NCBI GenBank assembly: GCA_007694035.1
Contig: RECM01000139.1
Span: 1-58,250 of the forward strand
Source: Balneolaceae bacterium
Lineage (GTDB): Bacteria; Bacteroidota; Rhodothermia; Balneolales; Cyclonatronaceae
Direction of reading: 5' to 3'
Length of the DNA: 58,250 nt
The notes below the pieces were generated by a model that had not been told where the DNA came from, did no database searches, and saw only the letters and a list, made by a program, of their open reading frames with translations. A program made the position numbers and the translations under genes. Numbering within the stretch: the stretch's first letter is position 1; each line of letters begins with the position of its first letter. Positions 1 to 8,314 of this stretch are shown here, in pieces.

Positions 1-1
1 C

Positions 2-1237
2 GGCCGGCCGTCGAACTGGATCAGGCTGTATGAGGAAGGACGTGTCGCGCGAGGACTAATGGATATGGCTTCGGCAAACAGCATTGTTACCGATTCTGCT
101 GCAGCCGCCTCATCCTGGGGATGCGGAGTTCGCATAGTGAACGGTGCAGTTAATATGGGGCCCGACGGTGAAGAATTCCCCATCCTGCTTCCGATGTTCA
201 GAGATGCCGGCAAGGCCACCGGACTGGTTACCACAACCCGCATCACCCATGCCACACCGGCCGGTTTTTCGGTTCATGCAACTCAGCGCGGGCTCGAAGA
301 TGAGATTGCTGAAAAACAGATTGCCGGCGGTTTTGATGTTCTTCTCGGTGGCGGAAACACCCATTTTGATCCGGCCATCAGGCCCGACGGGAAAGACCTG
401 TACGCGCAGGCCAGCTCTTCGGGCTACTCGATTTTCCGTAACAAAAGTGAGATGCAGGCCTGGAACGAAACAGGAAAAGCCCTGGGAATTTTCCATGACA
501 GCCATGTGCCTTACACCATCGATCATCTGAACACTCCTGAATATCTGGAGAATATTCCGACCCTGGCCGAAATGTCCCGGGCAGCCATCAACCGGTTATC
601 CCGAAACCCGAATGGTTTCATCCTGCAGATCGAAGGCGGGCGCGTGGACCATGCCGCACACAGCACCGATGTGGCCGGACTTATTTTTGATCAGATCGCT
701 TTTGATGACGCGATCGGGGCTGTGATGGAATTTACCGAAAACAGGGACGATACTCTGGTCATTATTACAACCGATCATGGCAATGCCAATCCGGGCCTGA
801 ATGGACAGGGACCCGGTTATAACGATTCGAATACCAATTTCGACAAGATCCGGGATTTCAAATATTCCAATTACTGGATATTGTCCGGTTTAAACCGTGA
901 CAGCAGCATTTCACAAATACAGGAGAGATTTGAGGAGGCAACGAAGCTGCAGGTGAGCAGTCGTCATGCCGGAATTCTGCGCCAGGCGTATCGTGGTGAG
1001 CATCAACCGGTTTACTCCATGATGAGCAGTCCCTGGGCCACCCTGGGTCAGATTCTCGCAGAACACACCTCGGTAAACTGGATAGGTACAGCTCACACCT
1101 CCGATTATGTGGAACTTGCTGCATACGGCCCCGGCAGCGAGGCCATCGGTGCTTTTACCCGCAACACCGATCTGTTCGGGTTAATGAACAGAGCTGCCGG
1201 CATTGAGATACCGGTGTCATCCGCCTATCCGGCCTGA
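2..1237 (+). CDS. Alkaline phosphatase, 5'-truncated by the window edge
   Basis: This is a periplasmic or secreted phosphomonoesterase of the alkaline phosphatase superfamily, which releases phosphate from organic phosphoesters. The reading frame is open from base 2 upstream of the ATG at 59, and the upstream residues (NWIRLYEEGRVARGL) continue the family pattern, so the ATG at 59 is internal and the true start lies outside the window. The nucleophile motif VTDSAAAAS holds the catalytic serine. Zinc and magnesium ligands are visible in ILQIEGGRVDHAAHSTD and TTDHGNANPG, and a C-terminal histidine in GTAHTSDYVEL. The last bases of the gene lie in the first unit of a 52-bp tandem repeat. The family call is secure; substrate preference cannot be read. 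Confidence 0.93.
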   Translation, partial: GRPSNWIRLYEEGRVARGLMDMASANSIVTDSAAAASSWGCGVRIVNGAVNMGPDGEEFPILLPMFRDAGKATGLVTTTRITHATPAGFSVHATQRGLEDEIAEKQIAGGFDVLLGGGNTHFDPAIRPDGKDLYAQASSSGYSIFRNKSEMQAWNETGKALGIFHDSHVPYTIDHLNTPEYLENIPTLAEMSRAAINRLSRNPNGFILQIEGGRVDHAAHSTDVAGLIFDQIAFDDAIGAVMEFTENRDDTLVIITTDHGNANPGLNGQGPGYNDSNTNFDKIRDFKYSNYWILSGLNRDSSISQIQERFEEATKLQVSSRHAGILRQAYRGEHQPVYSMMSSPWATLGQILAEHTSVNWIGTAHTSDYVELAAYGPGSEAIGAFTRNTDLFGLMNRAAGIEIPVSSAYPA

Positions 1238-1438
1238 ATGCGATGAATTTTGTTTATTGAGTTTTTTTAGCAGCGCATGCCTGGCCTGAATTGGCTGAAT
1301 TCAGGTTATTGAATTTTTTCAGCAGTGCAAACCTGGCATGAATTGACCGATCTCAGGTTATAGTCGCATTTCAGCAGCATCTGTGCGGCCTGAATTGGCT
1401 GAATTCAGGTTATTGACACATCTCAGCAGCGCCATGCG
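1231..1438. repeat. Four tandem 52-bp units at a convergent gene junction
   Basis: Units begin at 1231, 1283, 1335 and 1387, spaced exactly 52 bases apart. Units 2 and 4 share an identical 30-base core. Each of these two also contains a perfect 8-bp stem, CCTGAATT/AATTCAGG, with a 5-base loop. Unit 4 is the 3' coding end of the minus-strand gene (peptide RMALLRCVNNLNSANSG). Units 1-3, read on the minus strand, still spell variants of ALLKK.NNLNSANSG, so the array looks like serial duplication of the gene's 3' end. Because 52 is not a multiple of 3, the copies are in successive frames, and the gene ends 27 bases into unit 3. The hairpins may also serve as a bidirectional terminator. Confidence 0.9.
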
Positions 1439-2332
1439 GATGGGTACTGAACGCCGGTGGATCTCCAACTGCAGTTCGGCGTACTGTTGCCGCCCGGCAT
1501 CGGTCTCAATGGGGATGGGGGCGTAGCCGAGTGCGCTCAGGTCGTAGGGGCTCGCCCGCATATCCACATCCCTGGTAAACAGGGCCAGTTCGAACGCGTC
1601 GGCGATCAGGTCACTGCCTGTGAACGGGAACAGCTTGTAGGCCCATTTGTACAGGTCCATATTGGTGTGCAGGCACCCCGACTGTTCATTTTCAATCATG
1701 GTGTCGCGGGTGGGCTGAACCCGGTTCATTGGGCGGGCGGCATCAGTAAAAAAACGGAACGCATCGAAATGCGAGCAGGTGATTGGCCTCGATTCCACAA
1801 AACGGTCCAGATCGTTCTGTGGCATGCGCAGCGGCCACTTCTGGTGCCGGCGTTCATCCGCCTGGTAGACCATAGCCCACTCATGCAGGCCGTAGCAGCC
1901 GAACCGCGGCGGACGGTTTAACGTGGTTTCGAGCAGCCCGGTAACAAACGGCAGTGCGCGCAGCCGGTTTTCTGGCATATCTGCAGGATCGATGTATGCG
2001 CCGCCATGTAACCGGGTAAACGCGTTGTGTTCAAACGGCTCATCCGGGCCGGCATCCTGCAGCAGAATACCCGCTCCGGGCGACCACTGCCGCAGCTTTG
2101 AAGGCCGGAAACTGTAGTACTCAAACAGAAAATCGATAACGGGATGCTTTTGGTTATGCCGCCTGTGTTCGAGATAGTCGCCGATGAGCCCGTCGATGCG
2201 TCGTTCGTGATCGGCAACCATACGCGCCCACTCATCCCGGCTCAGGCTGGTGAGTTCGGTGGTGGTGGTGTTGCTTATAATTCCGGCAGATTTTTCGGGC
2301 ACCGTTTCAACTTTTATACTACATTTGCGCAT
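1358..2332 (-). CDS. Conserved protein of the family commonly labelled '3-methyladenine DNA glycosylase'
   Basis: The pattern HRRHNQKHPVIDFLFEYYSFRP, followed by a tryptophan- and histidine-rich middle region (GLHEWAMVYQ, CSHFDAFRFF, NMDLYKWAYKL), matches a family widespread in actinobacteria and Bacteroidota. Databases usually name it 3-methyladenine DNA glycosylase. I see no helix-hairpin-helix or AAG-type active site that would prove base-excision activity, so the name should be treated as inherited. The start at 2332 overlaps the UbiA start (the shared CATG). The first ~30 residues are low in family character, and a GTG about 10 codons in is an alternative start. The C-terminus has been extended by the 52-bp repeat array. 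Confidence 0.6.
   Translation of the reverse strand: MRKCSIKVETVPEKSAGIISNTTTTELTSLSRDEWARMVADHERRIDGLIGDYLEHRRHNQKHPVIDFLFEYYSFRPSKLRQWSPGAGILLQDAGPDEPFEHNAFTRLHGGAYIDPADMPENRLRALPFVTGLLETTLNRPPRFGCYGLHEWAMVYQADERRHQKWPLRMPQNDLDRFVESRPITCSHFDAFRFFTDAARPMNRVQPTRDTMIENEQSGCLHTNMDLYKWAYKLFPFTGSDLIADAFELALFTRDVDMRASPYDLSALGYAPIPIETDAGRQQYAELQLEIHRRSVPIRMALLRCVNNLNSANSGRTDAAEMRL
2320..2327 (+). promoter_or_regulatory. Possible TAnnTTTG -7 box just before the UbiA start
   Basis: TACATTTG fits the Bacteroidota sigma-70 -7 consensus TAnnTTTG. It sits only 3 bases before the UbiA ATG, so transcription from it would give an almost leaderless mRNA. No convincing -33 TTTG is evident, so this may be chance. 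Confidence 0.3.
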
Positions 2333-3194
2333 GGTTACTGCCCGGCAAATTACCGATTTTCTGCTGCATTTGCGATGGCACTATCAGCTGTTCATCCTGT
2401 CGGGTGGATTTCTGATGGGTGGGCTGTTCAGCGGTGTTCATGATCCTGCCATGTACCTGATGCAGTTCGGCAATGTTCATTTACTGCTTTTTGGCGGTGC
2501 CACGGCCTTCAATTCATGGTACGACAGGGATACCGGCCCTATCGGAGGCCTCAGAAATCCGCCGAAGATGCAGCCGTGGATGCTGCCGGCATCCTGGTTG
2601 CTGCAGATTGCCGGGGCCGTGGCAGCCCTGCTGGCCGGCTGGCTGTTTTTCGGGCTGTATCTGCTGTCCATGCTCTTTTTCTGGCTCTACAGCGCTCCCG
2701 GGCCGCGCTGGAAGGGCCATCCTGTGCGCAGTCTAATCGCGATTGGTGTGAGCACCGGAACCGGATCTTTTTTGATGGGCATTGCGGCTGCCGGGCATGA
2801 GTTTGTTCCACTGCACGTGATCGGCGCATCGGTGGGTGTTGCACTGGTAATTCTGAGCCTGTACCCGCTCTCCCAGGTATACCAGATGGAGGATGACCGG
2901 AACAGGGGCGACCAGACGTTTGCCATCCGTTACGGGCTGACCGGGGTAAGGCGATTCTTTGCCGGGGCCTTTTTCCCCGGGCTGCTCATCCTGGCCCTGG
3001 CGCTGGGTTATGAAGGTCAGCTGGCGATAGCACTGCTGTTGCCCGCTGCCGGTTTGCCAGCCGGCGTGCTGATCGCGGTATTTCTGGGCCGGCTTACCGG
3101 GAAAAGGGAGGAGTATACGTCTGTTATGCGAATCAAGTATCTTACTTCACTTTTGTTCGTTATCTTTATCCTCACCTGCTTCGTGATATTTTGA
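2331..3194 (+). CDS. UbiA-family prenyltransferase (integral membrane)
   Basis: UbiA-superfamily enzymes attach polyprenyl chains to aromatic or other acceptors in the inner membrane. The two Asp-rich motifs expected for Mg-diphosphate binding are visible: FNSWYDRDTGP (NxxxD type) near residue 63 and YQMEDDRNRGDQTFA near residue 185. About nine hydrophobic segments follow the usual plan. The track ORF starts at 2250, but residues 1-27 of that frame are read from inside the divergent gene. The ATG at 2331 gives a normal N-terminus (MVTARQITDFLLHLRWH). The acceptor (quinone, heme, other) cannot be decided, and no quinone genes are nearby. Confidence 0.8.
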   Translation: MVTARQITDFLLHLRWHYQLFILSGGFLMGGLFSGVHDPAMYLMQFGNVHLLLFGGATAFNSWYDRDTGPIGGLRNPPKMQPWMLPASWLLQIAGAVAALLAGWLFFGLYLLSMLFFWLYSAPGPRWKGHPVRSLIAIGVSTGTGSFLMGIAAAGHEFVPLHVIGASVGVALVILSLYPLSQVYQMEDDRNRGDQTFAIRYGLTGVRRFFAGAFFPGLLILALALGYEGQLAIALLLPAAGLPAGVLIAVFLGRLTGKREEYTSVMRIKYLTSLLFVIFILTCFVIF

Positions 3195-3284
3195 TGATAA
3201 TCTGTTGATTGTTTGTTGATTCAGGTTGCGCTACAGACAGGTATTATTGATGTGCGAATGAAATAAATACGCCCGCTGTTCCTA

Positions 3285-3350
3285 TATAGAATAGTATTGA
3301 TATAGAATAGTATTGAGAGGATAATCTGGAATAGTATTAGAGGATAATTT
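3285..3350 (+). repeat. Tandem 16-bp repeat in the leader of the thioredoxin-like gene
   Basis: TATAGAATAGTATTGA occurs twice head to tail (3285-3300 and 3301-3316). A third, degenerate copy (GGAATAGTATT) follows, and AGAGGATAAT also occurs twice. The second AGAGGA is the ribosome binding site of the next gene, so the duplication has copied the Shine-Dalgarno element. The rest of the 3195-3351 intergenic stretch shows nothing else recognisable. Confidence 0.8.
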
Positions 3351-3351
3351 T

Positions 3352-3981
3352 TTGACAACTATAACATCTGCAGACCATCCCGTAACAAGGGATGTGCTTG
3401 ATCAGGCCATAAGCTACGATCAGTTCCGGGCCTTAACCGACCGGCTGCTCACCGCGAATAAAACCACGGGCAACAACCACAGTGAAGCAATGCTGCACTA
3501 CACCCGTATGAACGTTCACCGCATGAAACGGCTCGACAAAGGGCCTGACCTGATACCCGGCCTCCTGGAACTTCTGAAACCGGCAGACCGCAAAATGTAC
3601 TGGCTTGTTCTTGTGGAAGCCTGGTGTGGCGATGTGGCTCAGAACCTGCCGGTAATTGCAAGGATGGCCGGTGCATCAGACCGTATTCAGCTCGGTCTTC
3701 TGATGAGGGATGAACATCCTGATATTATTGATGCTTTTCTGACCAACGGTGGGCGGGCTATTCCGAAACTGATCGCATTCGACGCCGAAACCCTGGAAAT
3801 CATGTTCACATGGGGCCCGAGGCCTCAGGCGGTGCAGGATCTGTCGTTAAAACTGAAATCGGAAGGCCTGCCATATAATGAGGCGGCTGTAATGGTGCAT
3901 GGCTGGTACGCCAAAGATAAAACCCTGAGTTTGCAGAACGAGTTTGCCGGCCTGCTTGAAACCCTGCTGGCGCCTATTTGA
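3352..3981 (+). CDS. Thioredoxin-family protein with a WCGD centre (Thioredoxin_9-like)
   Basis: A cytoplasmic thioredoxin-fold protein of about 210 residues; no signal peptide is seen. The active-site region reads LVLVEAWCGDVAQNLP near residue 90, with a single Cys instead of CxxC. It is followed by the beta-strand and cis-Pro pattern typical of this group (GGRAIPKLIAFD). Proteins of this type are common in Bacteroidota and their substrate is unknown. The start is TTG at 3352, supported by AGAGGA about 8 bases upstream; no ATG is available before the conserved region. The 3' end overlaps the convergent gene by 8 bases. Confidence 0.8.
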   Translation: MTTITSADHPVTRDVLDQAISYDQFRALTDRLLTANKTTGNNHSEAMLHYTRMNVHRMKRLDKGPDLIPGLLELLKPADRKMYWLVLVEAWCGDVAQNLPVIARMAGASDRIQLGLLMRDEHPDIIDAFLTNGGRAIPKLIAFDAETLEIMFTWGPRPQAVQDLSLKLKSEGLPYNEAAVMVHGWYAKDKTLSLQNEFAGLLETLLAPI

Positions 3982-5113
3982 TCAGGGTCATTCGCCGCAC
4001 AGCCGATATGGCGCCTGATCCATCTTCGGGCACTACCCGCATGCGGTACAGATAGATACCGCTGGCCACATTGCTTCCGTCGAACAGGGCCGTATGGAGA
4101 CCGCTGCCGAAGCGGGTTCCGTTGGCGAGCGTGGTTATGTGCTGACCGTTTACAGAGTAAACATCCAGATACACGCTGCCGGGCCTGTCGAGATTGAAAC
4201 GGATACTGGTGGATGGATTGAACGGGTTCGGATAATTCTGCAGCAGTTCAAAACGGCCGGCCACATCGCCTCCGGCATCGGCGATGGATGTTCCTGTTGA
4301 AAAACCCGTCATTGTTGATTCATTTCCGGGAATCGTGAACAGGTATTCGTCCAGTTGCGTGGTGAGAACCGTTGCGGTTGCCCTCACCTCGTATACCTCA
4401 GAAAACCGGTAAACCAGCCCGAGACCTTCGGAGTACTCATTTCGGATTTCGTAATCGCGGATCAGGGGCAGGGTGATTGTCTGCTGAGAGCCGAAGATCA
4501 GATAATATACCACGGCAGTCAGATCGATTACGGTTGTATAAACCTCCACATCAACCTCGCCGAATGCCAGGCTGCGGGTTTCATTTTCCCCGCGGATACC
4601 GGATATGGTCACAAATACATCCATGGTATCCCTCGGTTCGGCGAATGACGGGAAAGCCGATTTAAGGTCTTCGGTCAGCGGCACTTTCAGCATAAAATCC
4701 GAAACCGGCCACTCGCCTCCGGGCTCGATGTCAGTTCTCACGAAACCAACCCATGACTGTTCAAACTCAAGCGATTCGGCGTCAATTTCTTCGGGCAGCA
4801 ATCCGCTTATTGCACTGCGGATATCGGTGAGCAGGGTGTCGCCGTGGGCCCTGATCTGGTATGTGCTTCCGGGATCGCGCCGAATGGTATATGTGAAATC
4901 GCCATCAGCATCCTGGATGTTATCGAGGAATTCCTGATAGGTATACAAAAAGTCATTCCCGGCGCTGTCGGTCTGCACGGCATCGAATGTCCACGAGGAG
5001 CCTGTAATGTTCGGCAACAGTGCAGGGGCCCCGTTTTGGGCATAGGCTGCCGGCAGGGAAATCAGCAGGGAAATTAGCAGTGCAATAGCCGGTATGGTAA
5101 TAAATTTGAGCAT
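3974..5113 (-). CDS. Secreted protein with a C-terminal T9SS sorting domain, function unknown
   Basis: The N-terminus MLKFITIPAIALLISLLISLPAAYAQ is a clear Sec signal peptide. I therefore place the start at 5113 rather than at the track's 5161, which would add 16 non-hydrophobic residues. The C-terminal ~85 residues form a type A T9SS sorting domain (LLQNYPNPFNPSTSIRF, ending in ASGIYLYRMRV...RMTLIK), which predicts export across the outer membrane and surface attachment or release. The central ~280 residues look beta-rich and match no family I recognise. It lies downstream of the secreted metalloprotease on the same strand with a gap of about 135 bases. Confidence 0.75.
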   Translation of the reverse strand: MLKFITIPAIALLISLLISLPAAYAQNGAPALLPNITGSSWTFDAVQTDSAGNDFLYTYQEFLDNIQDADGDFTYTIRRDPGSTYQIRAHGDTLLTDIRSAISGLLPEEIDAESLEFEQSWVGFVRTDIEPGGEWPVSDFMLKVPLTEDLKSAFPSFAEPRDTMDVFVTISGIRGENETRSLAFGEVDVEVYTTVIDLTAVVYYLIFGSQQTITLPLIRDYEIRNEYSEGLGLVYRFSEVYEVRATATVLTTQLDEYLFTIPGNESTMTGFSTGTSIADAGGDVAGRFELLQNYPNPFNPSTSIRFNLDRPGSVYLDVYSVNGQHITTLANGTRFGSGLHTALFDGSNVASGIYLYRMRVVPEDGSGAISAVRRMTLIK

Positions 5114-5248
5114 CAGCAATTGTAATTCATTGGTATTAAATATGCCATTCGGCTTATGCACCCATCAAACAGTTTCTCTGTATAATGGCTGCATCTTATG
5201 ATCGCCAGATTTGACGCCTTACTGACAGTCAAAACCGGATTCTGCAAT

Positions 5249-7915
5249 CTATTTCAACAGCATCAGTTTACGGATCTTGGTACTTTCACTATAGTTTGCC
5301 GATATCGGGTTCATTGTGAGGCGGTAGAAATAGACACCGCTCGCAAACCCGTTGGAAAAGTTAACCGGTACATTGTTTCGCCCGGCCTGGTACCGCCGGT
5401 TCCGGAAGATGTCGGCAACCCTGCGGCCGGTCACATCATAGATCTCGAGGGTTACGTTGCTTTCAGTCGGGAGCACAAAACTGAAGGTAGTGGACGCGTT
5501 GAATGGATTGGGGTAGTTCTGAAGAAGTTGAAACTCGGGGGGAGCAAGGCTCAGTTCAGCGATGTTGCTTTCAACCGAACCTGCAAAATTACTAACAATA
5601 ACGGAATAAAAGCCCACATTGGCCTGGGTTATATTGTTCAGGTTCAGTGTTTTACCATTCGCACCGGGTATGCTTTCGCCGTCTTTTCTCCACTGTATAA
5701 ACGGCGTGGGAAAACCTGTAAAATCGACACTGAACGAAACATCGCGCCCGATAGACGAGAAAACCGTCTGAGGTTGTGTTGTGATTACAGGGGCCTGGGA
5801 GGGCCCGTCGTAACGGCCGGCAAGATTCACCGAGGCGAGGAAGTTGTTATTGCTGCTGTATCTGAACCAGCCAGCCTGTGAAACCGATGGCGGATTGATG
5901 AAGAGGCGGGATCTGGCCGGGAAGTAGTTGGTGTCGGTGGTATTAGTGGAACCTGCATCCAGCAGAAACTCGATCCGCGCGGCTCCGCCGTTATTGATCA
6001 CTTCGAAGGTGATGTGGTACTGACTGCCCGACTCGACCCTCCAGTTCTGGCCTGAAACATCGATCACGTTGCTGCCCCGTGCCAGGTTGCCCATGGGAAT
6101 ATCAATACTGCTGGTGAATGGGCCGGGGATGAACTCTCCGGATGCGGGTTGTGTACCTCCAAACCAGATCCGGAGATCACCGTCGGGTATAAGGCCGGAA
6201 TCCCGGTTGTTAATAATAAACTGAACACTGCTGATGTCGGAAGAGATATTGGGGCTGATGCGCAGGCTGTAGGCCTGAATGCCTTCGCGGTCGGTATTGC
6301 CCGGGTCGCCGGGCAGCTCGGCGAAAAATGCAGCCCCGGCGCTGTAGTTTAGCGTTTCAATAGCATATGGCAGGGAGGTCCAGTTACTGGTAAAGCTGTA
6401 GCTGCGCTGGCCCGGCGAGACTTCTGATCCCTGCGCCCGGGTGTTGGCGGCAACCAGGGCAACCGATGTGAATTCGCCGTTTAACTGGTGGTTGCCTGGC
6501 TGAATGCGTGTTACCGAAGAGGCTCCCCCGTTGAACGGTTTGGTGATCAGATGAAAGACAATGCCATCGTCACCATCCAGCGAAAATTGCAGGTTTTCGG
6601 CAGCTATCCATTCCACATACTCCACACCGCCATAGTTCACAGTACGGTTGCCCTCACCGCTGGTCTGCCCCGGCAGGAAGGGTACAGTGCCAAAGGGTAC
6701 ACTTACGTTGCTGCGGCGGACATCCTCATAGCCAAATCGCGAGCCGTTTATCGAGGAATCGTTCACCCAGTTGGCCGTGTGGAATTCACCTATCACATCC
6801 TCGAAATTGAGGCCCGATGACGTCAGGGCAGATTCATAGGCCATTCTGCCGGATTGTGTTGCCCGTGTTATACGCCCGGTTTCGTGCGGGCCGACCCTCT
6901 CGGCGATGTAGCTGTGCAGCAGCGATGCCCGCTGATAATCCTTGAGCACATCAGCAGAACCGGAGCGCCAGGTGTAGAGCACGCGGTTGAGCTCTGCAGG
7001 TTCGGAGAGGTAGGCGGGCCCGCGCCCGGGAAATCCGTTCAGCAATTCTGCCCACTCAGACTGCCCTTCGTTCATAAACGTGTTGAGCGATCCGTAGTTG
7101 GCATGTATCAGATGCTGGTATTCGTGGGCCAGTACACTGAGCGCCCGCGAAGGGTTAGCCGGCCTGCCCTGCGTGTAGATACCGGGTAGGGCGTCAATAT
7201 AGATAATGTCGGCCGCGTTGCTGTTTGCGTTATTGACATTCAGGTCAACCGGGTCGAAAAAACCGGCAGTGAAAGAGCCGCCCTCCGCTTCCGTCCAGCC
7301 GTCTTTTACATCCACAACAAGTACATTCAGATAACCGGAACCGTCTATGTTTGGCGGATTGCCGAAAATTTCCTGGTTGATTTCAACCACACCCTTCTCG
7401 GGGAAATACGACAGGGGGTTGGTTCTCGATTCGAGAGTTACCATCATCTGGTCGACCACATCCTGCGTAACCTTGTTCTCTCCGAACTGGTCGTTGGCAA
7501 CCCAGATATAGGTGAGTTCACCTTTGGCCCGAAGGGTGAACTGAACGGTATCCCAGGTATTCTGGCTGGAGGGATTTGAGAGATTCCTCACCCTGAATGT
7601 GCGGGATGCACCAACCTCGTACTGTGTTACGGTCTGATCCTCCAGTATTCCGGTATCATCATTTTCACGCAGTTCCCGCCATTCATAGTACTGGCGCAGT
7701 GCTTCCATCCCCTCTTCGCTGCTGATCAGGCCGATCGTTGTGCATACGAGCGGGTCTTCATCATTGCTGTGATCATGAACGTGGTTGAGGGAGTGTATCC
7801 CTTCGATACCGGGGGATGGCTGGTGTATGGTCTGTGCCTGCAGGCTGAGTGTGATGCCAAGTGCAAGCACGGGCAGCAGGAGCAGTTTACAGATAAATCT
7901 ATTGGTCATTTTCAA
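5249..7915 (-). CDS. Secreted HExxH metalloprotease with Ig-like and T9SS sorting domains
   Basis: An extracellular zinc protease of the gluzincin type, most like the M30 (hyicolysin) group. A signal peptide (MKMTNRFICKLLLLPVLALGITLSLQAQ) is followed by the catalytic region. HEYQHLIH supplies two zinc ligands and the general base, and the Glu in MNEGQSEWAE about 20 residues later is the likely third ligand. Near the C-terminus an Ig-like domain is visible (FPTPFIQWRKDGESIPG...GFYSVIVSN). It is followed by the T9SS sorting domain (LLQNYPNPFNASTTFSF to KIRKLMLLK). The start overlaps the small upstream gene by 17 bases, suggesting coupled translation. The function is probably nutritional proteolysis or processing of surface proteins. 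Confidence 0.85.
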   Translation of the reverse strand: MKMTNRFICKLLLLPVLALGITLSLQAQTIHQPSPGIEGIHSLNHVHDHSNDEDPLVCTTIGLISSEEGMEALRQYYEWRELRENDDTGILEDQTVTQYEVGASRTFRVRNLSNPSSQNTWDTVQFTLRAKGELTYIWVANDQFGENKVTQDVVDQMMVTLESRTNPLSYFPEKGVVEINQEIFGNPPNIDGSGYLNVLVVDVKDGWTEAEGGSFTAGFFDPVDLNVNNANSNAADIIYIDALPGIYTQGRPANPSRALSVLAHEYQHLIHANYGSLNTFMNEGQSEWAELLNGFPGRGPAYLSEPAELNRVLYTWRSGSADVLKDYQRASLLHSYIAERVGPHETGRITRATQSGRMAYESALTSSGLNFEDVIGEFHTANWVNDSSINGSRFGYEDVRRSNVSVPFGTVPFLPGQTSGEGNRTVNYGGVEYVEWIAAENLQFSLDGDDGIVFHLITKPFNGGASSVTRIQPGNHQLNGEFTSVALVAANTRAQGSEVSPGQRSYSFTSNWTSLPYAIETLNYSAGAAFFAELPGDPGNTDREGIQAYSLRISPNISSDISSVQFIINNRDSGLIPDGDLRIWFGGTQPASGEFIPGPFTSSIDIPMGNLARGSNVIDVSGQNWRVESGSQYHITFEVINNGGAARIEFLLDAGSTNTTDTNYFPARSRLFINPPSVSQAGWFRYSSNNNFLASVNLAGRYDGPSQAPVITTQPQTVFSSIGRDVSFSVDFTGFPTPFIQWRKDGESIPGANGKTLNLNNITQANVGFYSVIVSNFAGSVESNIAELSLAPPEFQLLQNYPNPFNASTTFSFVLPTESNVTLEIYDVTGRRVADIFRNRRYQAGRNNVPVNFSNGFASGVYFYRLTMNPISANYSESTKIRKLMLLK

Positions 7916-8198
7916 TCCATTGGTAAGATGTTACCCTGATGAAAAGGGCTCTCTTGCCCGACCAGTCATCCTGATAGACACGGCCGGTAACAACGACTCT
8001 TTTTCCGGCATTTGATGCCATATCACTCTTCACTTCGTCGGATACACTGAGAAAATAGCGCTTGTTGTTCTCATCATAAAGCGCAGGAACCGAAAAAGGT
8101 TCATTTCCGACAAAAATTATTCCGCCTTCCACCGTGATTTCCGGGCAGGGCGGACCGGGGATGGCAGCCGTCATTATTATTAGAAGTAAAAAGATCAT
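7899..8198 (-). CDS. Small exported protein of unknown function upstream of the metalloprotease
   Basis: A 99-residue ORF with a short hydrophobic N-terminus (MIFLLLIIMTAAIPGPP) and a compact beta-rich remainder containing NAGKRVVVTGRVYQDD and ALFIRVTSYQWIE. This is reminiscent of small OB-fold periplasmic proteins, but that is only an impression. It overlaps the protease start by 17 bases and has protein-like composition, so it is probably real and cotranscribed. A role as protease partner or inhibitor is speculation from position alone. Confidence 0.6.
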   Translation of the reverse strand: MIFLLLIIMTAAIPGPPCPEITVEGGIIFVGNEPFSVPALYDENNKRYFLSVSDEVKSDMASNAGKRVVVTGRVYQDDWSGKRALFIRVTSYQWIENDQ

Positions 8199-8296
8199 AT
8201 TTCAGAACGTATAACTGACAAAATCGGTTTTTGTTACCGCGGCTAAAAGATTGTAACGTAGATGTTATGCTTTTCTGTGCTGAAGGTACAGTTTCT

Positions 8297-8304
8297 TATC
8301 TTTA
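8297..8304 (+). promoter_or_regulatory. Possible -7 box for the aminotransferase gene
   Basis: TATCTTTA differs from TAnnTTTG at the last base and lies 10 bases before the ATG at 8315. A T-rich patch (TTTTC) lies about 20 bases further upstream. The assignment is weak. Confidence 0.3.
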
Positions 8305-8314
8305 TTACGATACC

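Noticed and set aside
5198-5881. 227-codon plus-strand ORF
   Set aside because: Lies opposite the T9SS tail and Ig-like domain of the metalloprotease, which is clearly the real gene.
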